DNA of 64,000 bases from Mesorhizobium zhangyense (GTDB lineage Bacteria > Pseudomonadota > Alphaproteobacteria > Rhizobiales > Rhizobiaceae): contig NZ_JAAKZG010000004.1 of NCBI RefSeq assembly GCF_011045115.1, positions 558,001-622,000 of the forward strand, written 5' to 3'. The position numbers were made by a program, and so were the translations under genes. The notes beneath the pieces were generated by a model. The model ran no database searches. It saw nothing but the letters and a program-made list of their open reading frames with translations, and had not been told where the DNA came from. Positions 35,684 through 45,181 of the stretch are shown here, in pieces (within the stretch, counting starts at the first letter, position 1; every line of letters begins with the position of its first letter).

Positions 35684-36559
35684 TCACCTCCGCAACAAAG
35701 CAATGCCGGCCTTCATATCTGCCATTACCACCTCATCCCGCTCTTCGAACGGGTAGATGATTTCAAGAAAATAGGTTTGCGTCGTCAATCCGCGGCGCTG
35801 CCAGAAATCCTCCAGCAGGGCGCGGTCGATCACGCCAGCGCGCGTGAAATTCCAATGCCGGTCGTAAAGGCCATCGGTCTGCTGGATGTGGAAGGAGTCG
35901 ATGTACGGTCCGACCAAGTCCATCCAATGATCCATGTTGGCGTCGTTACCGAAGAGCGGGGTGAAGATCGCATGACCCCAATCCACAAGGAGCCGCACCG
36001 GAACGTCGGTCTGGCCGTCGAGATCTGTCATCAGGCGCAGCGCGTCTTCAGCCGAAGACGGGAACTCGGTCTTGAGCGGTACGGGTTCGATCAGAATGTT
36101 GGAAAGTCCAGCGCGCTTGGCATGGCGCGACACCTCGACCATTGCTTCGAGCGCCTGCTTGTAAATCTCCTCGCGCCTTGCCGGATCGACGGCATCCTCG
36201 GCAGAGTAGGAGCCGAACGGCATGCCGGCGGCCCGCACGTCCATCGCCGCTGTAAGATCTATGGCGCGCATCAGGTGCTGCTTGCCAAGGTCGCGCAGTT
36301 CAGGCGTCGGAGCCAGGAAGTGATTGTAGCTGTAGGAGGCCACCCCGCCGAAGGCACTATCGACTGTAATGCCGGCATCTTCGAAGGCTCGCGCATATTC
36401 ACGGGCGATCTTGTCGCGTGGCCCTTCCGGCCACCACGGATCGATCAAGTCCCAGGTGAACTGTATCTTGTCAAAGCCGAGTTCGCGGACCACCGCAGCC
36501 ATTTGCCGCCCGCCGAGCCATCGCTTGACCGCGAAACTGAGATTGAGCCCAAGCTTCAT
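35684..36559 (-). CDS. Sugar phosphate isomerase/epimerase (xylose isomerase-like TIM barrel)
   Basis: 291 residues of the AP_endonuc_2/xylose isomerase-like fold: MKLGLNLSFAVKRW at the start, FDKIQFTWDLIDPWWPEGPR, ILIEPVPLKTEFPSS (metal Glu), LLVDWGHA (metal Asp/His) and DSFHIQQTDGLYDRHWNF (metal His). Relatives include apiose isomerase, hydroxypyruvate isomerase and erythrulose-phosphate epimerases. ATG 36559 overlaps the DAK stop (ATGA), so it is the last gene of the kinase-aldolase operon. It should interconvert an aldo/keto sugar or epimerise a keto sugar phosphate. Confidence 0.85.
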   Translation of the reverse strand: MKLGLNLSFAVKRWLGGRQMAAVVRELGFDKIQFTWDLIDPWWPEGPRDKIAREYARAFEDAGITVDSAFGGVASYSYNHFLAPTPELRDLGKQHLMRAIDLTAAMDVRAAGMPFGSYSAEDAVDPARREEIYKQALEAMVEVSRHAKRAGLSNILIEPVPLKTEFPSSAEDALRLMTDLDGQTDVPVRLLVDWGHAIFTPLFGNDANMDHWMDLVGPYIDSFHIQQTDGLYDRHWNFTRAGVIDRALLEDFWQRRGLTTQTYFLEIIYPFEERDEVVMADMKAGIALLRR

Positions 36560-38265
36560 TCGCCGGCATCCTTTTTGGTCGGAAGGCTGTCGGCCATGGC
36601 CCGCAGCCAGATCGCGACGGCGACAGCGCCGCCGTCCGGGACGCCTACGGCACGCTCGCCGAGATAGCTGGCGCGGCCGAGCCGTGGCCGCAGCGTTGCG
36701 GTATGCTCCGCGCCCTTCTCGGCAGCTTCAGCCGCCGATCTGAGGGCATCCGCCGGTAAGCTTCCCGCCGATAGAGCGTTTCGGAAGGCCACTGCTGCCG
36801 GCTCGAGCGCATCGACCATGGTGCGATCGCCAAGCTTGGCACCACCGAGTTCGGTGATGGCATTCACGGCTGCGTCGAACGCATCAGCCAAGCGCGCCGG
36901 CGTCGCCTCACCGCCGGCCAATTCGCGCGACGCTCGCAGCAGTGCTGTGGCATAAAAAGGACCGGAGCTTCCGCCGATCGCCCGGCTCAGCGCATTGCCG
37001 ATCTCGGCCAAGGCGCCGGAAGGCGCGTTCCACGCCGTTTCCGGCAGAGCGCGGATCGCCAGTGCCGCACGCGCCATCGAGGCGCCGAGATCACCATCGC
37101 CGGCGCGGGCGTCAAGATCGGTCAGCTTGTCTTCAGCCGTGATCAAGGCCTCGGCGGCCGCCTGCGCCAGGTGCCTCGCGACGTCACCGCCAGGTGCCAC
37201 TGCTACCGTTGCCGTGCTGTCGGCCCGCTCGGCCATGACCGCCACCGGCATTGCGTTGAGCTTGCCCTTGCCGGGCCAGGCAGGCGCGTCGGTTGCCGCG
37301 TCGAGCAAGTCGAGCCGCGCATCGTCCACGGTCATCAGAGATAGCGACATACCCGGCATATCGAGCGCTGACAGAAAGGTGCCGGTCCATGCCCGTTCGA
37401 CAGTAATGTCGTGTGCTGCGAGAGCCTTCAAAGCCGAACGCGCAACGATTGCCAGCTCCATCGGCGGGGTTGACCCCAGGCCGTTGACGAGCAGGACGAC
37501 GCGGCTACCCTTGGATAGTCCCCGGTCGGCAATTATCGCTGCAAGCAGCAACTCGACCAGTTCATCGGCCGTGCCCAGTGGAGCCTTCCTGACACCCGGC
37601 TCGCCATGGATGCCGAGACCAAGCTCGACCTCGCCGGCCTCCAACACGAAATTGGGTTTGCCAGCGGCAGGCAACGTGCAGGGCCCAAGCGCCACGCCCA
37701 TCGTGCCGATGGCATCGCAAGCCGAGCGCGCAAGGTCGGCGACCTCGGCCAATGATTTGCCGCGCGCTGCGGCGGCACCGGCGATCTTGTGCACCAGCAC
37801 CGTGCCGGCGATACCCCGACGCCTGCTCTTTTCGACGGTGTCGCGCAACGCGACATCATCGGCGACAACCGCGACCTCGACAGGAATTCCCTCGCCCCGC
37901 GCCAACTCCGCAGCCAGGCCGAAGTTCAGCCGGTCGCCAGTGTAGTTCTTCACAATCAGCAAGGCGCCTGCCGGCCCTGCGACTTCGCGGATAGCGGCCA
38001 GCACCGCGTCGGTGGACGGCGAGGTGAACACATCGCCGGCGATCGCCGCCGTCAGCATGCCCTCACCCACATAACCTGCATGGGCCGGCTCGTGCCCGCT
38101 GCCACCGCCGGACAGAAGAGCAACCTGGCGTGCGTTCCTGGTCGGCAGGGGCTGCCTGACGACGACGTTCTCGCGGTCGAGCAGCGCCTGGCCCGGGCTC
38201 GTTGCGACGGCGCCTTCGAGCATTTCGCGTACAACATGCAGCGGATCGTTGATCAGTTTCTTCAT
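36556..38265 (-). CDS. Dihydroxyacetone kinase family protein (DhaK-DhaL fusion)
   Basis: 569 residues. The DhaK part has GGGSGHEPAH (53-62) and the substrate-linking histidine in LGLGIHGEPG (His220). The DhaL ATP domain begins at about residue 365 and has DLDARAGDGDLGASM with the Asp residues that hold magnesium. This single-chain form is ATP-dependent, unlike the PTS type. Family members phosphorylate dihydroxyacetone, D- or L-erythrulose (DerK, LerK) or apulose (AplK). GGGAG precedes ATG 38265. The polyol-type context favours a C4 or branched keto sugar over dihydroxyacetone itself. Confidence 0.92.
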   Translation of the reverse strand: MKKLINDPLHVVREMLEGAVATSPGQALLDRENVVVRQPLPTRNARQVALLSGGGSGHEPAHAGYVGEGMLTAAIAGDVFTSPSTDAVLAAIREVAGPAGALLIVKNYTGDRLNFGLAAELARGEGIPVEVAVVADDVALRDTVEKSRRRGIAGTVLVHKIAGAAAARGKSLAEVADLARSACDAIGTMGVALGPCTLPAAGKPNFVLEAGEVELGLGIHGEPGVRKAPLGTADELVELLLAAIIADRGLSKGSRVVLLVNGLGSTPPMELAIVARSALKALAAHDITVERAWTGTFLSALDMPGMSLSLMTVDDARLDLLDAATDAPAWPGKGKLNAMPVAVMAERADSTATVAVAPGGDVARHLAQAAAEALITAEDKLTDLDARAGDGDLGASMARAALAIRALPETAWNAPSGALAEIGNALSRAIGGSSGPFYATALLRASRELAGGEATPARLADAFDAAVNAITELGGAKLGDRTMVDALEPAAVAFRNALSAGSLPADALRSAAEAAEKGAEHTATLRPRLGRASYLGERAVGVPDGGAVAVAIWLRAMADSLPTKKDAGE

Positions 38266-38277
38266 CCGGTTCTCCCT

Positions 38278-39672
38278 TCAGCTGCCAGGCAGCCTTGTTT
38301 CTTCAGCGCAGCACCTGTCCAGTTGCTGCCGCCATTCACCGTAAATATCGTTATAGATCCGGGTCCATTCTTCCACCGGCTCGACGACCCTTCCCAGCAT
38401 CGTCATGTGCGGCGCAAAAGAACCTCCCGCACCTTCCGACGCAAGAAGGGCCGCACCAAAGGCCGTCAGCTCTTGCTCGTCCACGGTATGCACCGCTTCT
38501 CCGAACACCGAAGCGCGCAGTTGCACCAAAGCACGTGAGCGGGCCCATCCGCCTGTTGCAAACAAAGGGCCGTCAACGGCACCGGCCTGCGCCGCTGCTT
38601 CCAGCATGGCCCGTCCGTAGAAACTGCAAGCTTCGAGCGCGGCGCGTTCGCCGATATGCTGGCTTTCTCCCTTGGCGGGCACAGGGATCGATTTCGACGG
38701 TCCGCTCGGAAGCGAGGGAAGCGTCAGCGTCTTGGCGAGAGCATTTCGATCGATGCCGAAATTCTCCACCGCCATGGAGAATTCGAAGACGCCCAGACAG
38801 GCCAGACCTTTGCCACCACGCACCGGCGTGCCAAAGGCAAGCAGCGGCGAGCGATCCTGCAACCGTCCGGCAGGCGCCTCGGCATAGATGAGATTGGCCG
38901 TACCCAGCGAGTCGACACGACGCGACTGGTCCTTGGCCAGGATGACCGCCGCGGCGATCGGATGATCGTGCCCGCCGGCAATGACAAGCGTATCCGCATC
39001 CGCTGCTCCGCTGCCACGCAGGGCACCGTGGCGAACGGTGCCGACCACCGCTCCGGCAGCAAGCACCGGCGGCAGGGCAGGCGCGCCGGCTGCCGCAAGC
39101 AGATCAGGAATGAAGGCGCGCGTCTCCAGGCTGTAGCAGGCCGTGCGAACCGCGAGCGTCTCGCTCATGAACGGCTCGCCGGTCCAGGCGACTGCCGGAT
39201 AATCGGTAATAGCAACCCAGACGGTTGCGCGGTCTAATTCCGTCGGGCGATGGCGGCGCAGCCAAAGCCATTTCGCCGCCGTGCGCGTCGGATCGATGTC
39301 GATCCCGGCTTCTTCGCCATGCATGTTGCCGGCACGCAGTTCCGCAGCCTCCGCTTCAGCCCGAAAATCGAACCACGGAATGGCATGGCCGGTCGGCGCG
39401 AGCGACGCGTCGAGACCAATGCCATCCTCGCCGATCCCGGCGCAGGCAATGGCTGCAATTGGCTGTCCGCGGCCGACCGCGCGCCAGCCGCGCATGATCA
39501 TCTCTTCGATATGACGAAGCAACGCCGGCGCGTCGGTCACGGGACCGATCCCGTCCGACGCGCGCGGCGTTGCCACCGTGTCCAGCCACAGGGTGCGCCC
39601 TTCCGCGCCGTCGACCAACGCAACCTTGAGATTGGTCGTGCCGATATCGATGCCGCAGAAGAGATCGCCCAT
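38278..39672 (-). CDS. FGGY family carbohydrate kinase
   Basis: 464 residues with the two-domain FGGY layout. The N terminus has CGIDIGTTNLKVALVDG (phosphate loop 1), and IACAGIGEDGIGLD, AIPWFDFRA and GGHDHPIAAAV follow. The C-terminal FATGGWARSRALVQLRASVFG corresponds to the second signature region. Substrate is not predictable by eye; it lies between the aldolase and the DAK kinase in one operon. Two kinases of different folds in one operon suggest two phosphorylation steps or two related substrates. Confidence 0.9.
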   Translation of the reverse strand: MGDLFCGIDIGTTNLKVALVDGAEGRTLWLDTVATPRASDGIGPVTDAPALLRHIEEMIMRGWRAVGRGQPIAAIACAGIGEDGIGLDASLAPTGHAIPWFDFRAEAEAAELRAGNMHGEEAGIDIDPTRTAAKWLWLRRHRPTELDRATVWVAITDYPAVAWTGEPFMSETLAVRTACYSLETRAFIPDLLAAAGAPALPPVLAAGAVVGTVRHGALRGSGAADADTLVIAGGHDHPIAAAVILAKDQSRRVDSLGTANLIYAEAPAGRLQDRSPLLAFGTPVRGGKGLACLGVFEFSMAVENFGIDRNALAKTLTLPSLPSGPSKSIPVPAKGESQHIGERAALEACSFYGRAMLEAAAQAGAVDGPLFATGGWARSRALVQLRASVFGEAVHTVDEQELTAFGAALLASEGAGGSFAPHMTMLGRVVEPVEEWTRIYNDIYGEWRQQLDRCCAEETRLPGS

Positions 39673-39681
39673 GGCTCGGTC

Positions 39682-40476
39682 TTACCAGTGACGGGTGTAG
39701 TTTTCGCGGGTGATCTTCGCCACCTCAGCTATCAGTTCGGCCGCCTCGGCTTCCGGCCGCTGCCAGATCTTTCGGCCGACAACGACGCCCTGGGCACCGG
39801 CAGAGATTGCATCCTTGATGTCCTTAATGGTCGATGCGGCATCGCCCGAGAGCGGACCGCCGGCAACGACGATCGGAATGTCCAATTCATCGACCAGCTT
39901 GGCGGTCGCGTCAGGGCCCGGGAAGGTGATCTTGATGATGTCGGCTCCCAGGTCGTACCCAACGCGCGCAACCTCCAGTTCCTTCTCGATGATCTCGGGC
40001 GAGCGCGGCGTGTTGAGGAATACCGGCTCCACCATGACCGGGATGTGCCACTTGGAAGCTTCGGAGACGACGATACCGATGCGCTGGCAGTATAGCACCT
40101 TCTCCGCGTCGGTGACGTTCCACGGCAGGAGCAGCTTTACGCAGTCTACGCCGAGCCGGGCTGCGTCCTCGACGCTCGCAACCAGCGTGCCGGTGCCGGT
40201 CTCGACAGCCGAGGTCGGCCAGAACGCATCGATCGCCAGAACACGGGCCATGGCCGGCGCCTTGGCCAGCATGACTTCGGACTGCTTGACGATGCCGGTC
40301 GAGACCATGAAGCCGGTGACGTCTTCCTTCAGGAAGCGCTTCATCACCTTCACCGGCGCTTCCAGCGCCTCGACGCGACCCCATACCAGGCCGTGGTCGA
40401 TAGGGACGATGAGTGCTGCGCGGTCATCGCTGAAAATCCGGTTCATCCGGTAGTTGGTCGAGTAACGGTTAGCCAC
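39682..40476 (-). CDS. Class I (Schiff-base) aldolase, DeoC/FbaB/LsrF family
   Basis: 264 residues. The TIM-barrel pattern includes LIVPIDHGLVWG, VKLLLPWN, MVEPVFLNTPRSPE, and the Schiff-base lysine in DIIKITFPG (Lys182), then VVAGGPLSGD and GVVVGRKIWQRPEA, which bind phosphate. Family members cleave fructose-1,6-bisphosphate or act as thiolases on phosphorylated diketones. The start is GTG 40476, chosen because AGGAG lies 7 bases upstream. In this operon it should split a phosphorylated keto sugar into DHAP and an aldehyde. Confidence 0.9.
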   Translation of the reverse strand: MANRYSTNYRMNRIFSDDRAALIVPIDHGLVWGRVEALEAPVKVMKRFLKEDVTGFMVSTGIVKQSEVMLAKAPAMARVLAIDAFWPTSAVETGTGTLVASVEDAARLGVDCVKLLLPWNVTDAEKVLYCQRIGIVVSEASKWHIPVMVEPVFLNTPRSPEIIEKELEVARVGYDLGADIIKITFPGPDATAKLVDELDIPIVVAGGPLSGDAASTIKDIKDAISAGAQGVVVGRKIWQRPEAEAAELIAEVAKITRENYTRHW

Positions 40477-40520
40477 GGGTAACTCCTGTTGTGGGTCGTG
40501 TTGGAATGGTCTTGGGAGGT

Positions 40521-41549
40521 TCAGTCGAAGACGAGCTGGGTCTTGATTGCATGGCCAGCCGCCATGCTCTCGACGGCGGCGGCGAAATCCCAGATGTTGA
40601 AAGGCTCGCCAATCAGGGTTTCCGCCTCTTTTTGGAGGTCAGGCATCAGTTCGGTAGCGGCGGCGAACTTGTCGGCCAACGAGTTGGAACCGACGATCGT
40701 GATCTCCTGCTCGTAGACATTGAAGGGGTTGATCGGCACGGTGACGTCCACGTCGTGGACGCCGACCTGAACGAGCGTGCCAGTCTTGTCGACGCAGGTG
40801 AGTGCCTGTTTCAGCGCAGGGACAGCGCCCGCCGCCTCGAACACCACATCGAACAATTCATCGCCCAGTGCTGACGGGTCGACCGCCTTGTCGATCCCGA
40901 TACGGGTTGCGATGGCGCGCTTGGTGGCGACCGGATCTGCCAGCGTGATTTCGCCTGCGCCCATCTTTCGCGATGCCAGCGCGATCAGCATTCCCATCGT
41001 GCCGCCGCCAAGCACGAGGACACGGCGATCGCGCAACCGTCCGGCGGTCTCGACCGCATGAATCGCGCAGGCCAGCGGCTCGATCAGCGCGGCGACGCCG
41101 GCACCGATTTTCTCATTGACGGCGAAGGCGTTCCTGGCCGGAACCGCCACATATTCCGCTGCCGCACCGGCGCGGCCAACCCCTATCGGGCTGAGGTGAA
41201 GGCACAAATTGGGCCGGCCGGCCCGGCACCAGCGGCACTCGCCGCAGACCACGTTCGGATCAACCGCGACAAAGTCGCCTTCACGGACGCCCTTCGTGCC
41301 CTGCCCGACAGCGACCACGTGGCCCGAAAACTCATGGCCCGGTGTGACCGGATAGCAAGTGCCGGGAAAGCCGTGATGCAGGATGTGCAGATCGGTGCCG
41401 CAGATGCCGCAGGCGCGCGGCCGAACCAGGATCTCGCCCTGCTTGAGCGCAGGTACCCGTGCCTCGATCACATCGATGGCGTGATCCTCGGTAATGCGGA
41501 TCGCCCTCATGGTTTTTGCACCGTCGAAAAGCGTATCGAGTGCGGTCAT
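40521..41549 (-). CDS. Zinc-dependent alcohol/polyol dehydrogenase
   Basis: 342 residues of the sorbitol/threonine dehydrogenase branch of MDR proteins. Catalytic zinc ligands are Cys47 (ACGICGTDLH) and His72/Glu73 (PGHEFSGH). Four structural-zinc Cys lie at 102, 105, 108 and 116. VLGGGTMG is the NAD-binding loop. AAGGAG precedes ATG 41549. It leads the five-gene enzyme operon that also holds aldolase, FGGY kinase, DAK kinase and isomerase. A TGTACGTACA palindrome lies 46 bases upstream, matching sites before the importer and gntR. It probably oxidises a polyol to a ketose. Confidence 0.92.
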   Translation of the reverse strand: MTALDTLFDGAKTMRAIRITEDHAIDVIEARVPALKQGEILVRPRACGICGTDLHILHHGFPGTCYPVTPGHEFSGHVVAVGQGTKGVREGDFVAVDPNVVCGECRWCRAGRPNLCLHLSPIGVGRAGAAAEYVAVPARNAFAVNEKIGAGVAALIEPLACAIHAVETAGRLRDRRVLVLGGGTMGMLIALASRKMGAGEITLADPVATKRAIATRIGIDKAVDPSALGDELFDVVFEAAGAVPALKQALTCVDKTGTLVQVGVHDVDVTVPINPFNVYEQEITIVGSNSLADKFAAATELMPDLQKEAETLIGEPFNIWDFAAAVESMAAGHAIKTQLVFD

Positions 41550-41594
41550 CCGTTTCTCCTTCCATTCTGTCCGGCGTTAGGCATCGTGTCCGTA

Positions 41595-41606
41595 TTGTAC
41601 GTACAT
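41595..41606. promoter_or_regulatory. GntR operator site 1 (upstream of the dehydrogenase operon)
   Basis: TTGTACGTACAT, whose core TGTACGTACA (41596-41605) is a perfect palindrome. It lies between the permease stop and the dehydrogenase start and matches the sites at 45366 and 47117 in the TGTA-N2-TACA pattern. Confidence 0.75.
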
Positions 41607-41666
41607 GATGTGACGTGACTAGTCTCTATGGCTGCCGAAAGATACATCCTGGGTTCCTTCGCGGCG

Positions 41667-42632
41667 CTAGCGCTTGCGCCGCAGCAGATCAATGAGAATG
41701 GCGACGAGCACGACCACGCCGACGATGACGCGCTGCCAGTAGCCGGAAATATTAAGAAGCACGATGCCGTTACCCAGCACTGCCATGAGCAGCGCGCCGG
41801 CAACGGTGCCGGAGATCGTGCCCTGGCCGCCGCGCAGCGACACGCCACCGATGATCGAGGCCGTGATGGCAGGCATCAGCCAACCCTCACCGACTGACGG
41901 CTGACCGGAATCCAGGCGACTGGCGTAGAGGATGCCGGCGAGCGCCGCCAGCATACCCGACAGGCCAAACACCAGCATCTCGATGCGCTTGACCGGAATG
42001 CCGACCAGGACGGCTGCAGGGCGATTGCCGCCGATTGCATAGATGTTGCGGCCGAAGCGGGTGCGATTGAGCACGAAAGCAAGCACGATCGCGAGCAGGA
42101 TGAAGATCAGGACGGGCACCGGAACGCCGAAAATGTCTCCTTTGCCGAACCATCCGAACACTGGCCCCAGCGGACGGATCGGGTTGCCCTGGGTGATTAC
42201 CAGCGTCGCGCCGGCGAAAATCTCCCAGGAGGCCAGCGTGACGATGAACGGGTTCAGCCGGGCATAGGCGACGAGCGCCCCGTTGATCGTGCCGAGCGCG
42301 AAGCCAAACAGGCAGGTCAGCGGAATGACGAGATAGGGATGCACGCCGAGCGAGGTTAGAAGCAGCGCGCCGAAGATCGCAGACAGGCCCGCTCCCGCGC
42401 CGACCGAAAGATCGATACCGCCTATCAGCAGCACCAGCGTTTGGCCGAGCGCAATGATGCCGACGAATGAGGCCTGCCGGATCACCACGGTCATGTTGTA
42501 GCTGGTTGCGAAAGTGTCGACCGATAGCGTCAGGAAGACGCATAACAGCAGAAGTGCTGCCACGATGCCGATGGCCTCGAAGCGGCCTATCATGCTCGAC
42601 AGTCTTGCGAAATTACTTTGCGATTGGCTCAT
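41667..42632 (-). CDS. ABC transporter permease, ribose type (RbsC-like)
   Basis: 321 residues, eight to ten spans, with the CUT2 signature LGQTLVLLIGGIDLSVGAG and the loop IGGNRPAAVLVGIPVKRIEM. It follows the ATPase gene by 18 bases and completes the importer made with the proteins at 42651 and 44222. Expected ligands are pentoses, tetritols or branched sugars. Confidence 0.93.
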   Translation of the reverse strand: MSQSQSNFARLSSMIGRFEAIGIVAALLLLCVFLTLSVDTFATSYNMTVVIRQASFVGIIALGQTLVLLIGGIDLSVGAGAGLSAIFGALLLTSLGVHPYLVIPLTCLFGFALGTINGALVAYARLNPFIVTLASWEIFAGATLVITQGNPIRPLGPVFGWFGKGDIFGVPVPVLIFILLAIVLAFVLNRTRFGRNIYAIGGNRPAAVLVGIPVKRIEMLVFGLSGMLAALAGILYASRLDSGQPSVGEGWLMPAITASIIGGVSLRGGQGTISGTVAGALLMAVLGNGIVLLNISGYWQRVIVGVVVLVAILIDLLRRKR

Positions 42633-42650
42633 GTGATTTCGATTCCCGTA

Positions 42651-44159
42651 TCAGCTCATCGCCACGGCAAGCAGGCTTTCCTGCGTCGCGCCTTCGGTCG
42701 GCACGATGCCGCGCACCTTCCCCTCGTGCATCAGCACGACGCGGTCGGATACGTCGATGATTTCTTGGAGTTCGGACGATATGTAGACGACCGACAGGCC
42801 GCCCTGCGCAAGTTCGCGCAGCAGTTTCTGGATCTCGCGCTTGGCGTTGACGTCGATACCACGCGTCGGCTCGTCGAGAATGAGGATGCGGCAGTGGCTC
42901 ATCAGCCAGCGCGACAAGATCGCCTTCTGCTGATTGCCGCCGGACAGGTTCGAGATCAGCTGGTGCGGCGAGTTCACCTTGATCGGGATGCTGCGGATAT
43001 ATTCCTCCGCCGCGCCGACAACCTTCAGCCAGCTTATGCCGGTCCAGTTCGCGAAGGCACCGAGGTTCGGCATCGCGATGTTCTCAGCCACGCTCAGCTG
43101 CGGAAAGATGCCATCATGCTTGCGCTCTTCGGGCAGATAAACCAGCCCGGCACGGATCGCGTCAGCGGGTGCGGAGAAATTCTCGACCTTGCCGAACACC
43201 TCGACCCGTCCGGCGTCTCGCGGCTTGTCGCCAAACAGGCAGCGCGCCATTTCAGAGCGGCCCGAACCGATCAGCCCGCCAATGGCGAGGATCTCGCCAC
43301 GCTTCAGGTCGAACGAGATGTTGTCGAACTCGTCGCGGCGGCTCAGGCCTTCGACCTTCAGGACGATCTCGTCAGAAATTTTTGCCGGAATCTGGTGACG
43401 CAGATCGAGGTCGGCGACTTCGCGGCCGGCCATGGCCTGGATCATTTCGTCCTTGCTGGTCTTTGCCGGGTCCAGCTCGGTCACGAACCGCCCGTCCCGC
43501 AGCACGGTGATACGGTCGGAGAGTTCCAGGATCTCGCCAAGCCGGTGCGAGATGTAGAGGATCAGGCCACCTTCGCTGCGGAAGCGTTTGATGAAGTCAA
43601 AGAGACGGGCCGATTCCTTCAGCGTCAGCGCGGCGGTCGGTTCGTCGAAGATCAGCAGCCGCGCGCCGGTTGCAGTGGCGCGCGCGATCTGCACGAGCTG
43701 CTGCTGCGCGACGGTCACGTCGCCAGCCCTGGCATCCGGATCGATGTCGGGGTCGAGCGCTTGCAGATGCCTGATGGCCTCAGCGCGCGTCGCCTTCCAG
43801 CTGACGACACCGCCGGTCGCACGCTGGCGCCCCAGCATCACGTTCTCGGCGACGGACAGGGCGGGAGCGAGCAGGATTTCCTGCGGCGCGATGGCGATGC
43901 CCATATGCTGCGCTTCCATGGGAGAGCCGAAACGCACGGCCTTTCCGTCCACGCGGATCTCGCCGCTACTGACGGAATGGTTGCCGCAGATGATGTTCAT
44001 CAGCGTCGACTTGCCGGCACCGTTCTCGCCGATCACGGCATGAACTTCGCCAGCCTTGGCGGTCAACGATACGTCACGGAGCGCGACGACCGAGCCGAAG
44101 GTCTTCGAAACGTTGCGAACTTCGAGCTGAGAGACGAGCATTGAACTACCAGTGGTCAT
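42651..44159 (-). CDS. ABC transporter ATP-binding protein, ribose type (RbsA-like)
   Basis: 502 residues with tandem ABC cassettes. Cassette 1: GENGAGKSTL, VTVAQQQLVQIAR, LLIFDEPTAAL. Cassette 2: relaxed GLIGSGRSEM, LSGGNQQKAIL, ILILDEPTRGID. This matches RbsA architecture, including the degenerate second Walker A. It is separated from the binding-protein gene by a strong GC-rich hairpin, which would let the binding protein be made in excess. Confidence 0.93.
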   Translation of the reverse strand: MTTGSSMLVSQLEVRNVSKTFGSVVALRDVSLTAKAGEVHAVIGENGAGKSTLMNIICGNHSVSSGEIRVDGKAVRFGSPMEAQHMGIAIAPQEILLAPALSVAENVMLGRQRATGGVVSWKATRAEAIRHLQALDPDIDPDARAGDVTVAQQQLVQIARATATGARLLIFDEPTAALTLKESARLFDFIKRFRSEGGLILYISHRLGEILELSDRITVLRDGRFVTELDPAKTSKDEMIQAMAGREVADLDLRHQIPAKISDEIVLKVEGLSRRDEFDNISFDLKRGEILAIGGLIGSGRSEMARCLFGDKPRDAGRVEVFGKVENFSAPADAIRAGLVYLPEERKHDGIFPQLSVAENIAMPNLGAFANWTGISWLKVVGAAEEYIRSIPIKVNSPHQLISNLSGGNQQKAILSRWLMSHCRILILDEPTRGIDVNAKREIQKLLRELAQGGLSVVYISSELQEIIDVSDRVVLMHEGKVRGIVPTEGATQESLLAVAMS

Positions 44160-44167
44160 TCAGATCC

Positions 44168-44198
44168 GGCCGGCCGGGACAATCGGCCCCGGCCGGCC
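44168..44198 (-). terminator. GC-rich hairpin between binding-protein and ATPase genes
   Basis: GGCCGGCCGGG (44168-44178) pairs perfectly with CCCGGCCGGCC (44188-44198) around a 9-base loop, just after the binding-protein stop. Such hairpins in importer operons act as partial terminators or block 3' exonucleases, giving more binding protein than membrane parts. No long T-run follows. Confidence 0.65.
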
Positions 44199-44221
44199 GC
44201 TCCTGGGAGAAACGAACAGCA

Positions 44222-45181
44222 TTACTTGGAGAAGGTTTCCTTGGTCATCACAACCGAACCGGTCGGGTGATCCATCGGAATGGTGTGGTTCTGGTTCATG
44301 GCGACCAGATACTTCACCGCCCAGTATCCGATTTCCCACTGACGCTGCGACTTCACGCCAACGACGACACCGTCCTGGATCAGCTGAACGGTTTCCGGCA
44401 AGGCGTCCATGCCGACGACGAGAGTCTTGCCCGTCAAGTTGGCTGCCTGAACGGCACGGCCTGCGCCGATCGGAGCCGAAGCATTGGCGCCGAACATGCC
44501 GGCAAGATCCGGATTGGCCTGCAATGCGTTCTCGGTCAGCGTGACGGCAGTTTCCAGGCTGTCATTATCAGGCTGTTCGAAGACGATCTGGATATCGGGA
44601 TGCTTCTTGGCCATCTCGTCCTTGAAGCCGACGACACGGGCAACATGGTTCGGCGCCGTCAGGCTGCCGGAAAGAATGCCGACCTTGCCCTTGCCGCCGA
44701 GCTTGTCTGCCAGGAAGTTCGCGAGGTCGCGACCATCCTGCTCGTCGAGCCGGTGACCGACAAACGGGTATTTCGGGTCGCAGGCGGTGTCGAAAGTGAT
44801 CACATTGAGCTTGTTTGCGATCGCTTCATCGATGAGGGAGATGTTCGTCGCCGGGTCAAGGCAGGATACGGCGAGGCCGTCCGGTGCGCGGCCAATATCG
44901 GTCTCTATGCGGCGGTTGTGCTCATCAACGTCAGCCTGGGGCGGAGCGTCCCAGACATACGCGATCTCGATGCCGGCCTTCTTGTATTCCTCCACGGCGA
45001 ACTTCACGCCGTTCTCCAGCTCTTCGTACCAGGGATGAATGAGTTTCGGGATGAAGATGAAGGTGAGCTTCTTATCGATCGGCTTCACCAGATCGACCTG
45101 CTTGTATTCCTGCGCCTGCGCGCCAAAGGCGAGACCAGCAGCGAGCAACGCCGCAGTGACACCCGTTTTCCAGTTTAGCAT
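44222..45181 (-). CDS. ABC transporter substrate-binding protein, ribose type (Peripla_BP_4)
   Basis: 319 residues. A clear signal peptide (TAALLAAGLAFGAQAQ) leads into a sugar-binding body: FIFIPKLIHPWYEELENGVKFA, VSCLDPATNISLIDEAIA, ITFDTACD, MFGANASAPIGAGRAV and VVGMDALPETVQLI. ATG 45181 has a near-ideal GGAGGA site; the longer frame back to 45364 is untranslated leader. It is the ligand-recognition part of the GntR-controlled importer. The operator at 45366 implies a leader of up to about 180 bases. Confidence 0.94.
   Translation of the reverse strand: MLNWKTGVTAALLAAGLAFGAQAQEYKQVDLVKPIDKKLTFIFIPKLIHPWYEELENGVKFAVEEYKKAGIEIAYVWDAPPQADVDEHNRRIETDIGRAPDGLAVSCLDPATNISLIDEAIANKLNVITFDTACDPKYPFVGHRLDEQDGRDLANFLADKLGGKGKVGILSGSLTAPNHVARVVGFKDEMAKKHPDIQIVFEQPDNDSLETAVTLTENALQANPDLAGMFGANASAPIGAGRAVQAANLTGKTLVVGMDALPETVQLIQDGVVVGVKSQRQWEIGYWAVKYLVAMNQNHTIPMDHPTGSVVMTKETFSK

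Noticed and set aside
35506-35760. 84-codon plus-strand frame after tetR
   Set aside because: It overlaps the isomerase gene, has no motif, and its ribosome site is poor.
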